DNA from: Schistocephalus solidus
Lineage: Eukaryota > Platyhelminthes > Cestoda > Diphyllobothriidea > Diphyllobothriidae
NCBI GenBank assembly: GCA_017591395.1
Contig: WEDG01001469.1
Coordinates: 124,001-188,000 of the forward strand
Direction of reading: 5' to 3'
DNA: 64,000 bases
The notes under the pieces were generated by a model that saw only the letters and a list, made by a program, of their open reading frames with translations, was not told where the DNA came from and ran no database searches. The position numbers were made by a program, and so were the translations under genes. How positions within the stretch are numbered: the stretch's first letter is position 1; every line of letters begins with the position of its first letter. Below are positions 1-11,330 of this stretch, in pieces.

Positions 1-3000
1 CCTTGAAATAACAAAACACCTAGACAAAAACACTCAAAAAGTAGAAAACGCCTAAAATACGCGTAGTTCAATTCAAATCCCAAAGGATAAGCAAAAACCT
101 ATTTCATGAAAATCATCTTTATAGCAGCAAAACCAACATTTCCGTAAGCACAAATATTCATTTGTCAGGATTTGCACCCAAAAATGTATAGAGGCAAGTC
201 CTACACACAGAACACGATATTAAGCTGAAACAGGACGAAAAGAATTTATAAAGCTTGAATTTGAGGTAATTCGTAGCAATTTATTCTCTTGCGATTCGTC
301 ATGCAAAGATCAAATATGTTTTACAAGGAGCAATTATAAAGCCATAGATACTAAATACAAAAACTTTTGGAATGAAAATTGGTGTATTGAGGCAGCCATG
401 GGAAGAGTAAAATAAAAATCATTTCAACCGATATTAGATAAAATAACAAATTTGCCAAACAAATATTCAATGAGCACCAATTTGTGACGAAAAACTTTGA
501 AAATCCAAAAGAGTCGAAAGTTTTTAAAATATTAGAATATAGCTACTGACACTTAAAAAGCAGATCATTGATTTTATTTGATATAATCTAACAGGTTCTC
601 CTTAAACCAGTGAAAATTAGCTGATAAATGTTTACGTAGTGAATCATTCCGTTTACTGTCTACTAACTTAGCGACTTAGAGGAGTCACAACCTTAGTCTG
701 CACAGAACACACGATATAAAAGACAATTTTCGCAAACAGTTATGAAAACGTACTGACGCATTTGCAATTTTTTTTCATTTTTTGTTGCATATGGATAAGG
801 TCTAGGTAGACTTTTGTTTGCGTTAGCAGTAATTTACTTCATTTGATGGGAATCGGTTAGATTACTTCCATACATTTGGCTGGTCTTACAACATTTCAAA
901 CTGACCCTTAAGACGTTTGTAATGCTTCCTTTAAACTACTTCCAAAACCTTTACGTATAATATAAAAGCAATGCGTTAAATAGACAAGCGACACAATAAA
1001 ACGTACGAGTAACTTATCGACACAATTTTTTCAAAATTCGACTTGAAAACTGTACGAAATAAAGTCTGTGGTCAGCTGTTTGTTCGTGTCATATGCATAC
1101 GCAGTCAGATTTTTTTAAACAAATTTGTCCAAAAACTGGTATGAACTGATTTTTTTCTCTTTACAACTCGCTCGTTCAAATTTCATTTCCTGGAAAAGGC
1201 ATCTAAACGCATATCTATAAATTCAACTATTGAATTAGCATCACCCTTGAGGTAACTCGCTTTCAGGCAATATTTGTTGCGATGTTAATAACGCAGCTTT
1301 AAAAGGCCAAATTAAGGTGATATTTTCGTAAGGGAAACATGGAACTGTAAGTGTGAGCGACAAACACGGAATTTTTCAATTTTTCTGAAACTTTTAGATT
1401 TGATTTTAATCTTCCAGCCTGGCAATTCACGTGAAGAAATCTAACTCGCAGTTTTATATTTCGATCCATAAACATCTATAAAAACCTTACTTGTATACGG
1501 TTGCATAAACTTAGCAATGATGGAATGGACTACGAAATTCTTTTAAATGAAGATCAGTCTGTTTATGCGAATGCAGGTGCAGCAGAATAATAAATAACTT
1601 TCAACCCAGGATTCAGATGCACATTATGTATCCATGCAAAAACTTCGGTGAACACTGCGTAAAAATTGAAGGATTGGAGTGGTCAGACATAACATACTAC
1701 TCAGCCAATAGAAACAGAAAAAAGAGTTCTATGGAGTATTTCAGAAGAAGAACAGGTGATCCCTGGAACAAGAAATTAATTGGGCTGACGTTTCGAATTC
1801 ATACTTGAATCCAGCATCTGGGAGAGTTGCAGACCCTTATCTGATAAAGTATATATCCTTCGGTTAAAAGTACATAAAGCCACAAATGATAGTGAGGCTT
1901 CTCTTCCAAGTGTGCAAGATTCACGTTTGACTGATTTTACGAATAAGCTAATAAGAGCAGTAAGTTGATAACTTTCAAAGCGTGCATGAATGACTCATTT
2001 TGGTTGGTAAAGAAATTACCCTTTTTTGTTGAAAGCATGGCAGATTCAATACCACTTCCACGACCGAAAGTTTAGTCTTACTACGATTTCTTTTCTTACT
2101 TATCAGCTTATCGTGCCTGTCTTCATACTGTTCTTGTTGACTTAGAACTAACTGACTTAGCTTTTGTCAAACGGAAAGAAAGCCTTAAAATTCCTATGAA
2201 CTTTTTCACCGAGGCGTAGTATTTAAGCTTATTAGACATTAATTATTTTGTCTATCTTGACAACTGCGTCGGGTTTTGAGACCTATGGTACCTTTTAGTA
2301 ACGTTTCGTGAAATATACTTTGAAATCTTCTTTCTTCTATTCAATAAGCGAAACTAAGCATATTTGTTAAAGCTGAGAATAAAGATTTCTTCAATCGAAC
2401 ATATTTTCTGCTTCTTCAACATCAGAATTTGCATGAATAATGGATATTAGGACTTTGGACTCGTATTAAAAATTACCAATATTTATTCAGTCAACTGCTA
2501 ATTGTGTGCTTTAGGTGGATCTAGCATACCCGTATGTGAAAGCGGGTACTTATAAGTCTTAGGTATAGCCAAGTTATTCCAGTCACAGAATACCCTGCTT
2601 TTCCTACACAGAGGGTGCCACCTGTACAAATGGTCACTTTATCTCACTGAATTAACACGCATTTCTTTTTGAGAATACGTTTAGATTATCCTTCCGGGGT
2701 CCAGTGCTGTTTTCAAAAAGGTTCTTTCAATTTTTAAAAATAAACAGCTAGACCAAACCTAAAAATAATAGGTAAAACAGCGTATTGTTCGTTTCGGTGG
2801 TTCTTAGCATTGTCAGTAAGTAGATCCTCTTCCTGCTTCCAAGTTGTATAGAACGATTTATTTAAGTTTATGACATTTTTCCGACCTACGATTTACTGCA
2901 GTAACATAAACGCAGCGGCCTGGCATCTACGGAGTAAGCATGCGCAAACTATTTGTCCTTCAGCAGATCGAACTACATGGATCAGCCAGGAACTCGAGTA

Positions 3001-3290
3001 ACACCTTTTACCTCGGTAACTAACACGATAAACAATCACCACCGGCTTGACCGCATAGCTTTGTTTGGTGGATCTGATCGTTTTCCGTAAGAAAATCCCT
3101 ACATTTCAGTCGAAGCATGAAGCCCCCATGGATTTAAGAGAGCATGGTGCAAGATACTCGCGATAACAATTATAAGGAGCTGTTCTGGTGACAATGAGTA
3201 TTCGTGGACTGAACTTGGGTACGGACGCCTTGTATGGCCACCAGAACAGGACACTGCCCGTTTCAAATAAGTGTTCCTACGGTTAATTTC
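1..3290. other. AT-rich non-coding stretch, nothing recognised
   Basis: No reading frame on either strand in these 3.3 kb resembles a protein I know. The longest is 63 codons (1617-1808) and has no recognisable motif. There is no clear repeat apart from a short perfect inverted repeat near the right end (3180-3190 with 3239-3249). It looks like intergenic DNA. Confidence 0.6.
3180..3249. repeat. Short perfect inverted repeat (11-bp arms)
   Basis: CTGTTCTGGTG at 3180-3190 is the exact reverse complement of CACCAGAACAG at 3239-3249, leaving a 48-nt loop. It could be the end of a small foldback element or a chance hairpin; nothing around it decides this. Confidence 0.4.
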
Positions 3291-3304
3291 AGGAAGGGTA
3301 AATA

Positions 3305-3515
3305 TACCCGTGTCTCAACACTAACACTAACCCTAACATAAAACTAAACTGTCCCCTTAATCTTAACCCCAGCCAAACTCTAAGCTTAACCCTACATTTA
3401 ACACAATGAAAACCTCAACTCTTAGCCTAACCATGACCCTTACCGCAAATCTGACCTTAACCTCAAAATAAAACCTAGCCTTGGACCTGAACCTAACCCT
3501 CACCTTAATTCTAAA
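3305..3515 (-). repeat. Degenerate CCCTAA-like (telomere-type) block
   Basis: About 200 bp is dominated by variants of AACCCTAA, CTTAACC and CTAACCCT on the + strand, which is TTAGGG-like on the - strand. TTAGGG is the usual flatworm telomere repeat. Very few units are perfect, so this is either an old interstitial telomeric tract or a satellite that resembles one. The 76-codon frame at 3481-3711 starts inside it and is probably spurious. Confidence 0.55.
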
Positions 3516-3519
3516 TGAA

Positions 3520-6500
3520 ATTTGCTTGGAATTTGGCACAAAGCCAAAGGGTGGTCCCTATTCCCCTGTCCTGGTTAGGCGTGCATATAAGGCATGCCTA
3601 CTGAAAATTATCTGTTTAACCTGCAATTACTTGTATAGACCTAAACTGCTTGCTGAGCATGAGCATTATGCTTTCCACATCAAAGGCTGCAAAGAAAAGG
3701 CCTGTAAGTGACTAAATTTTTGCAAGAAGCATCTTTAAGGCATTCTATTGATTGACTAGTCAGCCCGGCATGTCAATACTGAGAATTTACAAAACAGACG
3801 CGGAGGGAACATTTGGAGCTGTCGAGGCGTTTAGACAGGACTGACTGTGTAAACTCGCAGCAGTGGCATGCCCACTCAAAGGCATCTTTTCGTTTTCTAG
3901 GAGCAAATTTATGAGCATAACTGGTAAGAATGACAGTTTTTAAAAGGGAATTATTTTATCGGAAAACGGCTTATTTTTCAAACATCTCTATATTCGCAAG
4001 TTATCAATCAATGTTTTCTTTTCTGAAACGAAGTTTGCAATACCCTCTTTAAGAAAGAAACGTTGCTTTGCAGCAAGGACTTCAGAGAGCCTAGTGTTTA
4101 CATAATCGGACTAAATAATACTACACTGACACGAAATCGCCTGAATAGTTTTTGAGGGTAAAATAGTTCTGTGCTAAAGTTTGAATCAGTTCTGGGTCTG
4201 TAGGGCCGATTATGGTCTCCAGTTGCCGCGAAACGTTTTCTTTTGAGTCGTGCTGGATGTTTACTGGTAGAAACTTGCGTTAAGTTTTCAAAATGTTAGA
4301 CCGTAATGGTCTGCTGTTATGGTTTGCCATCGTTCCAGTAGCTCAAATCAAAATATGTCAATTATACTTAACGGAACACAGCAAAACTTTCTTGGGATAT
4401 AGATCTGAGTTCAGCATATGAACTGGAGTCCAACCTGCGGAAAGCCACGATTTTTTGCTTTCTGTTAACGAAATGAACTCTATTTTCATGTTCACTGACA
4501 ATCCTATGACGACGTAGATCTCTCTCATGTCTGCTTGGAAAGCGTGGATGTGTTTTCAATCGAAAGCTGGCGTGGGACCGAAACTCCTAGTCATTTAACC
4601 TTGTCTATCTGTTGAAGACCCTCCTCCCCAGTAGAGCGTAACGAGTGTTTAGATTTTTCGATAATTTCTTGGCAATTTTTCAAGGTTCTGTTTCAACGCC
4701 TGTTGGCAACTAGTCATTATGCAGCGCGATTGGTCTTTCCGGAGGATGAGAATCAGGCAGGTCGAAATCGGACTATCGGAATTTCGCGAACGCACACTTG
4801 CACTTCCGCACATCTGCAGCATGAGGATAAACATCACAAATTCTTTTTATGGCTATGGTTGCGTTGTTTCCCTTGCGAATTCGTACAGAACGCAAAGAAG
4901 ACCGTGTCTAACTTTAGATTATATGTCTCCCTTTTTGTTTGATCCAGTATGCAGAACAAACATTTTATCAAAATCTAAAAAAACAAGATCAAACAAAGGC
5001 ATATGTTTCAAAATAGTAGACATAAATACTCAACGAGTAACACTCAAAAAAACATCGTAAAAAAACTACACTACTTTACAGTCACTCTAATTTTCACGTA
5101 ATTACACCTCAACCGGAAGTCACCATGACAATAAGCAACTGCCAGTTACCGAGAAAACCAATGGAAAGCAAGATTTTAGTGGACATGAAGATGACGCTCA
5201 ATCCGTGTTGTGTGGGAGTGGGTGATTTTTTAAATTAATTTGAATGAGATATGGTGGAAAAGGAGATAAGGTTGTTGCAGCAGGAAAGGGAGGCTAGGAA
5301 TTGACAAAAACTGACTTTGGGTAGTCATAGCTGACGACCTTTAGCCAGTATTTACTTACACAAAGGCGTAAAGACAGGACTGTTATATGGCAACTGTGAT
5401 GATGTTTACAGTCCATTGCAGTTAAAGCGGGTAAATCTAGTCGGTCGTCTTTGCAGATACAGTATTTACGGCCTGGAATATACGACTGGTTGGCCAAATA
5501 AATAAATGAAGGTAGTGCTTGATGGTAATGTAGTCCCCGGTGGTACTGCATATGCCTGAGAGTTCATCAACTGCAGTAGTTCCCAATGCCTGAGTTTTAG
5601 GGTCAAGTGAATTACAAGGAGAATCCGTGAAGTGTATTTTTCTTGGTTGCTCGAAGTCTGCCTACCATGCAGAGGCATAATCGGCCAACAGGGGATCACT
5701 AGACCCTTTCAGTGGCGCCTGAGTATAAGACCTTGTACAGGGCGAGGAGTAAACAAACACTTTGGGCAGACAAAAGCTCCGTCACTCATATTTACAGGCG
5801 ATTAAATTCCGCAACTAGTGAATTTATAACGCAGTTGCAAGAAGGTGCACCACTGTAACAAGCGGGATATCCCCGAGTTTTCAACCAATCATTTTCCTAT
5901 ACTGAGAGGCTTATTCTTCGCCATTTAGAACGCTGCTGATTTAGGTTGCTTTCCAAATCTCGATGAGGGTTTTGAGGGTTTGGAAACATGAAGGCGGTAC
6001 CACCCACCTCAGGTCTGATGTCCACAATATGCTAAATACTTGGGATCAAGTAGGGGATCAAGCCTGCTTTTTAAAGTACAATAATACCTCCCAGTTTGCG
6101 GGAGTTACGTTTATAAGCCTCGCAAATTTTTAAATGTGCACATTTTAGCCGAACAACTAACAGAGACGTATAAAATGCTATTTTCGTATTTTTAACACCA
6201 AATATGTCCTCAAAGCACATGAAGCTCATTAAAAAAGTGTTATCAAGTCCTCACATGGGAGCAGCTAAGAAGAAGCAGGGAAGGATTTAAGTCGCGTTCT
6301 GATTGACTATATCCACGTGAAGACATTCCATCTTAATCGCGAGCATTTTCATACGTAGCAGCGTTCTGTTCTGGTATTATGAGGGGCTTTAGTCTTTCCT
6401 CTATGAAAGGACAAAAATTGATATTACCATTATCATTTTTCAGTGAGGTTAATATGTACTGGTTTGCAGTATGCGGTGTTTTACTAACAAAACTTTACAA

Positions 6501-9225
6501 TTGAAAGCAGGAAATCAACTGGTTTCTTTTGGGACCCTGTTTCGCCTCTTAAAGAAGGCATATCCAATTTCATAGTTCATAGTTCACTTACAATTGCACA
6601 GCATTACCGTACTTGCCATTCTTTCAACAATTATTACTTTTCTTTAGGCAACTTAGATATATGATAATCATGTATGCATTATTAATGGATAAGGTAAGTA
6701 AAAGATTATGTGTATGGAATGCTCTCTTCTAGTTATTATTACAAAAAAATTAATACGAAAATTGTTAAATAAATCTTACTAGTCACGAACAACTCTACGG
6801 ATTACATCAGCTGAACCCGCGAGTTTTAAGTGTTTCCAAGGGTAAAAACCTATGCAAATTTTGTGAATCCATAGATTCAGAAGCGCACAATTTCGGTGTT
6901 ATACGGTAATCAAAGAGCGCATTCATCAGATGTACAGTGCGTGGCAACAGTGAGTGACCTGTTGTCAGTAAAAGGATCGATATCTATCCTTTTTAGGTCC
7001 TTTCCGAAACTTTTCACATAGAGGAGTGCAGGCATGCGTACGAGCCCAGCAGGTCTTTGCTGGAGAGTTCTCAGAAGAAAATGGTCGTTGGTGGAGCTGA
7101 GTCTAAGTGGTTTTATTATTGATTCTGAATTTCGAGAAGAAGCTGAAAATACACTTAGGGGCATATAATATGATGTGAAACAGCCGAAGGCGATGAAAAG
7201 TAATGGTGTGTCTTATGTTATTCTGCAATCTATTTAGAAAGAAGGCATCTTAAGTAAATTCATCGACAAGGGACAGCTGGAAGTTTAGAACAGATTTGGG
7301 ACGTGCTACTGAGGTCAAAGTTATTCAAACAAGCATAAAGAGACCTTACAGTAATACTGACATTCGTGCTTAGAACTGCTGATTGTAAATCATCTGACAG
7401 AATACGGGTTAAAAAGATATACGGAAGAGTGCAAATGAAAAGTCCTGAAAATGAACGATTGGCTACGGATCGAATAGTTTTACTATTAAACACTCCAGAG
7501 GAAGGAGATGCGATAGCAGGAACACTAATTTTATTAGTCCGACGTTTGAGACTTACACCAAATATCAGAGACGGCCACATTTAATGGTAACGGACGCACA
7601 GGGGTGCAGTATTTACAAGATTACTTGCCATGTCAACACAAGTTTACCCTAATTAGCAGCTCCACCCTTCATCACGGATGGCCGTAGTTGATGCGACGCT
7701 AGCTTGCCTGTCCGGCTCTGAGGCTTTAACGACCGCAGTTTCATCAACGGTGTCAAGTAATGGTGTTTTAATGACTCGGTCATATGGCTTGCCGACACAG
7801 GAAGGGCTGTTCGCCTCCTTGTGCTCCTGTGTGGGCAATTATCCCGTCCAGGCAAAACTTCAGCTGTTCATATGGCGTGAGGGGCATCGCGCATGTTACT
7901 GGGCTGCCGGCCGGCTGGCTAACCATGACTCAAGAGACTCGCTGTTCACGCGGCTGTTATAGGTCGCGAGCATATCGGTCTCATCGATCTTACAGATGTG
8001 GTCGCACCTTGTCGAATGAACTGCTTCCCGAGAGCTGATGCCCTTCCTCCTCACTGTTGCTGCTGCTGCATCTTGAAATATCCCCCTGCCGGATTAGTCT
8101 CATTTACTGCGGCGCATTTGCTTTGTCCGCAACTGCATCAGATCCGGTAAGACTGAACACGTTTTCGATCCTGGAAGCAAGGTCTTCGGCCTCAATACTT
8201 GGCGCCTGATAGTTGGCTCTGGACGGTGGGCAATTTGAATTCCAAGTGGTGTGCGGGTGACGGTTCCTGATAAGTTCTTGATATACGAAAGCCACTGCAT
8301 AACTTTTGGACCTGATGCAGCCTGGTCCCTCGTCTCATCTGCGCATTCCCATGTCGACAAACATGCGTGGGCAGACACTTCATCTAAACACATGTCGATG
8401 GTACTGTGATTCGGCTACCTTGTCTTCTGATCCACCGCTGTGTATCTCAACTAGTCGCTATAGTGCCCTTACGCAACAATATTTTGGGGCCGAGTGGGTA
8501 GTTACTGTTGAAACACAATACTTTAACCGTATTTGTTGCTTTGTTGGATATCTTAATTTGATCGGCAACCACAATCTTTGCTTCAGGCAAAAATATCAAT
8601 GAAGACCAGGTGGTTACTTTCGATCTGTTTGTCCTTAATTATATATCCAGGAATACGGCGTTGAGATGCCTTTTAAAAGCTAACACTTGACACCACGTGA
8701 CGTGGACGAAGGTACCCTCCACGTAACGAGCCCAAAAATGCCCTCTCTGGTGTCGGAGGACCGGTTGGCCCAACCCTTAGAGGATTCGCTCCGCCATGTA
8801 TCCCGAAAAAGGTGGACAGATGATGCCTTATTCACGTCAATTGAACGAATATCAAAGCAATTACTCCGCAAGTGCTCAACAGGTTGGATGGAAGCGCAGC
8901 AGTTAAAGACTCAGATCCGAGCGAACAATCAAATATCGTATTGCTCACGACCATCGGCGATGAATGCCGAAGAAGCGACGTACGGCTGATTTGCTATTTC
9001 AGGGAACGTCAATCAAAATTCAGAAATTCTTTTTTCGTTTTGAGAAGTTTACTTACCGTACGCGGCGGTAATTTCATAATTTGAGTGATCCGAATTACAA
9101 CTGGACCCAAAACACGAAAAAGTAACTGGAGAAACAAATGTGTTTTACATAAAGATTCAAAAGTTATATCAAAAAGGAACTGTTCAATAGGAGAGTCATT
9201 GTTAGCAATGTTTCTTCGATTCTTG
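3520..9225. other. Non-coding or unrecognised DNA, several short open frames
   Basis: Short open frames occur on both strands, for example 4719-5060 (+, 113 codons), 7260-7580 (-, 106), 7678-7962 (+, 94), 8100-8393 (-, 97) and 8687-8989 (+, 100). I recognise no domain in any of them. Between about 7640 and 8990 the base composition is less AT-rich and open frames are denser, so it may be an eroded mobile element or scattered exons of an unknown gene. I cannot support either choice. Confidence 0.4.
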
Positions 9226-9229
9226 GTCT

Positions 9230-9790
9230 GCACGTGGGGCACGGGCTTTTGATGTACTGCGCTGACACCTTGTTTCACTCTCTTGCGATTGAGACCTTCA
9301 GGGCCTCAATGCTGTTGTGAGACTTGAAGTAGGCCTCCCCCTCAACATACACCCAAATGCTGTAGCCAAGAGATTTAAGTCTAGTGAGGATAGTGGCCAC
9401 ATACCCTTGGGCCAGAAGTAAGGCTTGTGGTCTTACAGACACTTCTATGTCTTTCGTGATGTACTTGGAAGTGCACCATCTTGATGGAAGACCACTTTTT
9501 CGTCTGATGTGCAGTTGGAAGCTATCCGAGGCTTGACATGCTGCTACAGAACATCCTGGTAATATCTTTGCTCACTTTGACCCCGGCCTTGATGAACACA
9601 GGGGGCATGCATTTTTCATCTTAGGCACTCAGGCCAAAGACCATCACAGACTCAGGATATTTGGTCTGAACCATTTATTTGAGATTCTCAGGTACCTCTT
9701 GGACCTTCAGGGGGCTTATATAGCGAGGTGTTCGAACGTTGGACACCGAATCGACCCTGAAGAGTTTTTTATCCGAGAAACTTTTATGTA
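9230..9790 (-). pseudogene. mariner-type transposase relic
   Basis: Read on the - strand, the stretch gives broken but recognisable mariner transposase segments in the correct order. First comes a piece like RVDSVSNVRTPRYI, then KYPESVMVFGL, then CMPPVFIKAGVKVSKDI, then a remnant of the region that carries the second catalytic Asp (frame broken around KWSSIKMV). After that come traces of the PSLDLNPLDY-type block near 9390 and a C-terminal ALKVSI-like stretch near 9290. In-frame stops and frameshifts occur throughout, and the N-terminal DNA-binding half is not visible beyond 9790. Mariner transposases cut and paste DNA at TA sites using a DD34D catalytic triad; this copy cannot do so. No terminal inverted repeats were identified. 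Confidence 0.78.
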
Positions 9791-10745
9791 TTGTTACCAC
9801 AGTATTCAAAAGAAAAAACATAAATTACGATAGAAATATTTTCAAAACGTAGCGACAAATATTTTACGAAATGTACGGTCGCATACGGTAAATTTAGGTA
9901 CAAAAATGATTATAGTGCAACCTAATCCCAAGATGTAGCAGTTACGTTAGGATTCCGGCTTTTGAACGAACTTCTTTTCAATCGCCTGCAAAATCTACAC
10001 TCTCTAAATAATAAATAAATAAGTGGTGTGCATTTTTCCCGTTGCTTTGCGACGATCTTAGAAACTTAATTACATTTTCTAGAAGCCATGTACTCATTCC
10101 GTACCGATTTGCGTCTTCGCAAAATATTATGTTTGATCAAGGTTATTTTTCGGTTTTAAAAATGTTTCTATAATTAGATTGTGCTAAGGATGGCTTGTAT
10201 GACCCACTCAACGGAGCCGACCGCAATGCAGGTGAGCTTGTGGCAAATTTCACTGAAACGACGGTTGGGTTTATGGTTAGAGTAAGAGTTACGTTGTGGG
10301 CTCATATTAAGACAAGGGCTACATTTAAAACTGTGCTTGGCATAGGACACGGGAATATTTGCCTTTCGTGTTATTTTGCGCAGGATCACCATTTTTCCTT
10401 GGGCGGGACATCCCAATTCATGTGTCCTTTTTCGGTGCCATATAAATCCTCCATAGGGAGATATCTGACAACCCTGAAAAGTCTTTTCATAAAGAATCGT
10501 ATCTTTCCATTTATGAATGCTGCATATAATGTATAAAAGCTGGTCTACATCCATTGCAGACTTTAACTAGCAATAGGTAACGTCTTCATAAGACTTTAGC
10601 AAAATATTGGATTTTTCGTCGACTTAACTTATACAACAGGTACTCTGGAAAACCTGAATACAAGTGTAACGGCGGGTAGGCTTCAAATTATTCCGCAAAT
10701 TCAATTTTTTTAAAACCGATAAATACCCCTTGTACAAGTATAAAG
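9791..10745. other. Non-coding, nothing recognised
   Basis: Overlapping open frames (10174-10554 on - and 10195-10536 on +) shadow each other and show no known motif. The rest is AT-rich. Confidence 0.5.
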
Positions 10746-10749
10746 TGTA

Positions 10750-11330
10750 CGTTAGACGTAACTTGCCATCACATGCCCACTCCCACATCAGAAAACTGAC
10801 TGGCTCGGACGGTGGTCTGATTGTGGTGTTGGGAGAGAGAGTGAGGTCGACAGCTCAGCGCATTTTCCTCACTATAAACAATCTGACACGCCTGAACCTA
10901 TCACGGTGCACTAAATGCCGTGGCTTGGAAGGTTGCCAACGGACGGGATAACACGGACCGCGTGGTCAGCCCAATGTGTGTTTTGTGTGGAGTGGCTGAC
11001 TGAGAGGCAGGCTGCAATGGCTCATTCTTAATGTGGCCTCTATGGCACTCCCACTCCGTGGGATCCGGGCCAGGTGTGGTGGCATGCCCAGGGGCGGCTC
11101 CGGCCGCGCCAGCCATCTGCGCACTCTCCCATCTCCGGTCTTCTTGACTCTGTCTTGACACCGGGCTCAGGTGGGGAGGAGGAGGAGAGAGTGCGGTAGA
11201 TGCAGCACAAGATTACTATCACATAAAACTAATTTACGCACAAGACACCGTCCCTGCACCACCCTTCCATGGAGCACACGGTGGACATTGTCGAACTTGA
11301 CGGTCGAACAATCGCAATCACATGAATTTA
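10750..11330 (-). repeat. Dispersed repeat R1, copy 1
   Basis: This is a ~570-bp GC-rich repeat also found at 33840-34140, 34235-35015, 46390-46620, 47970-48205, 55590-56157 and 62990-63535. Landmarks on the + strand here, in order, are GCCCACTCCCACATCAG, a CTCAGCGCATTTTCCTCACT block, CCGTGGCTTGGAAGG, GGCGGCTCCGGCCGCGCCAG, CTCTGTCTTGACACCGGGCT and finally GCACACGGTGGACATTGTCG. It has no protein motif, no clear terminal inverted repeats and no obvious poly-A tail. I assign the - orientation relative to the copies at 34235 and 55590. It may be a SINE-like or non-autonomous element, or part of a longer element's untranslated region. Confidence 0.85.
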
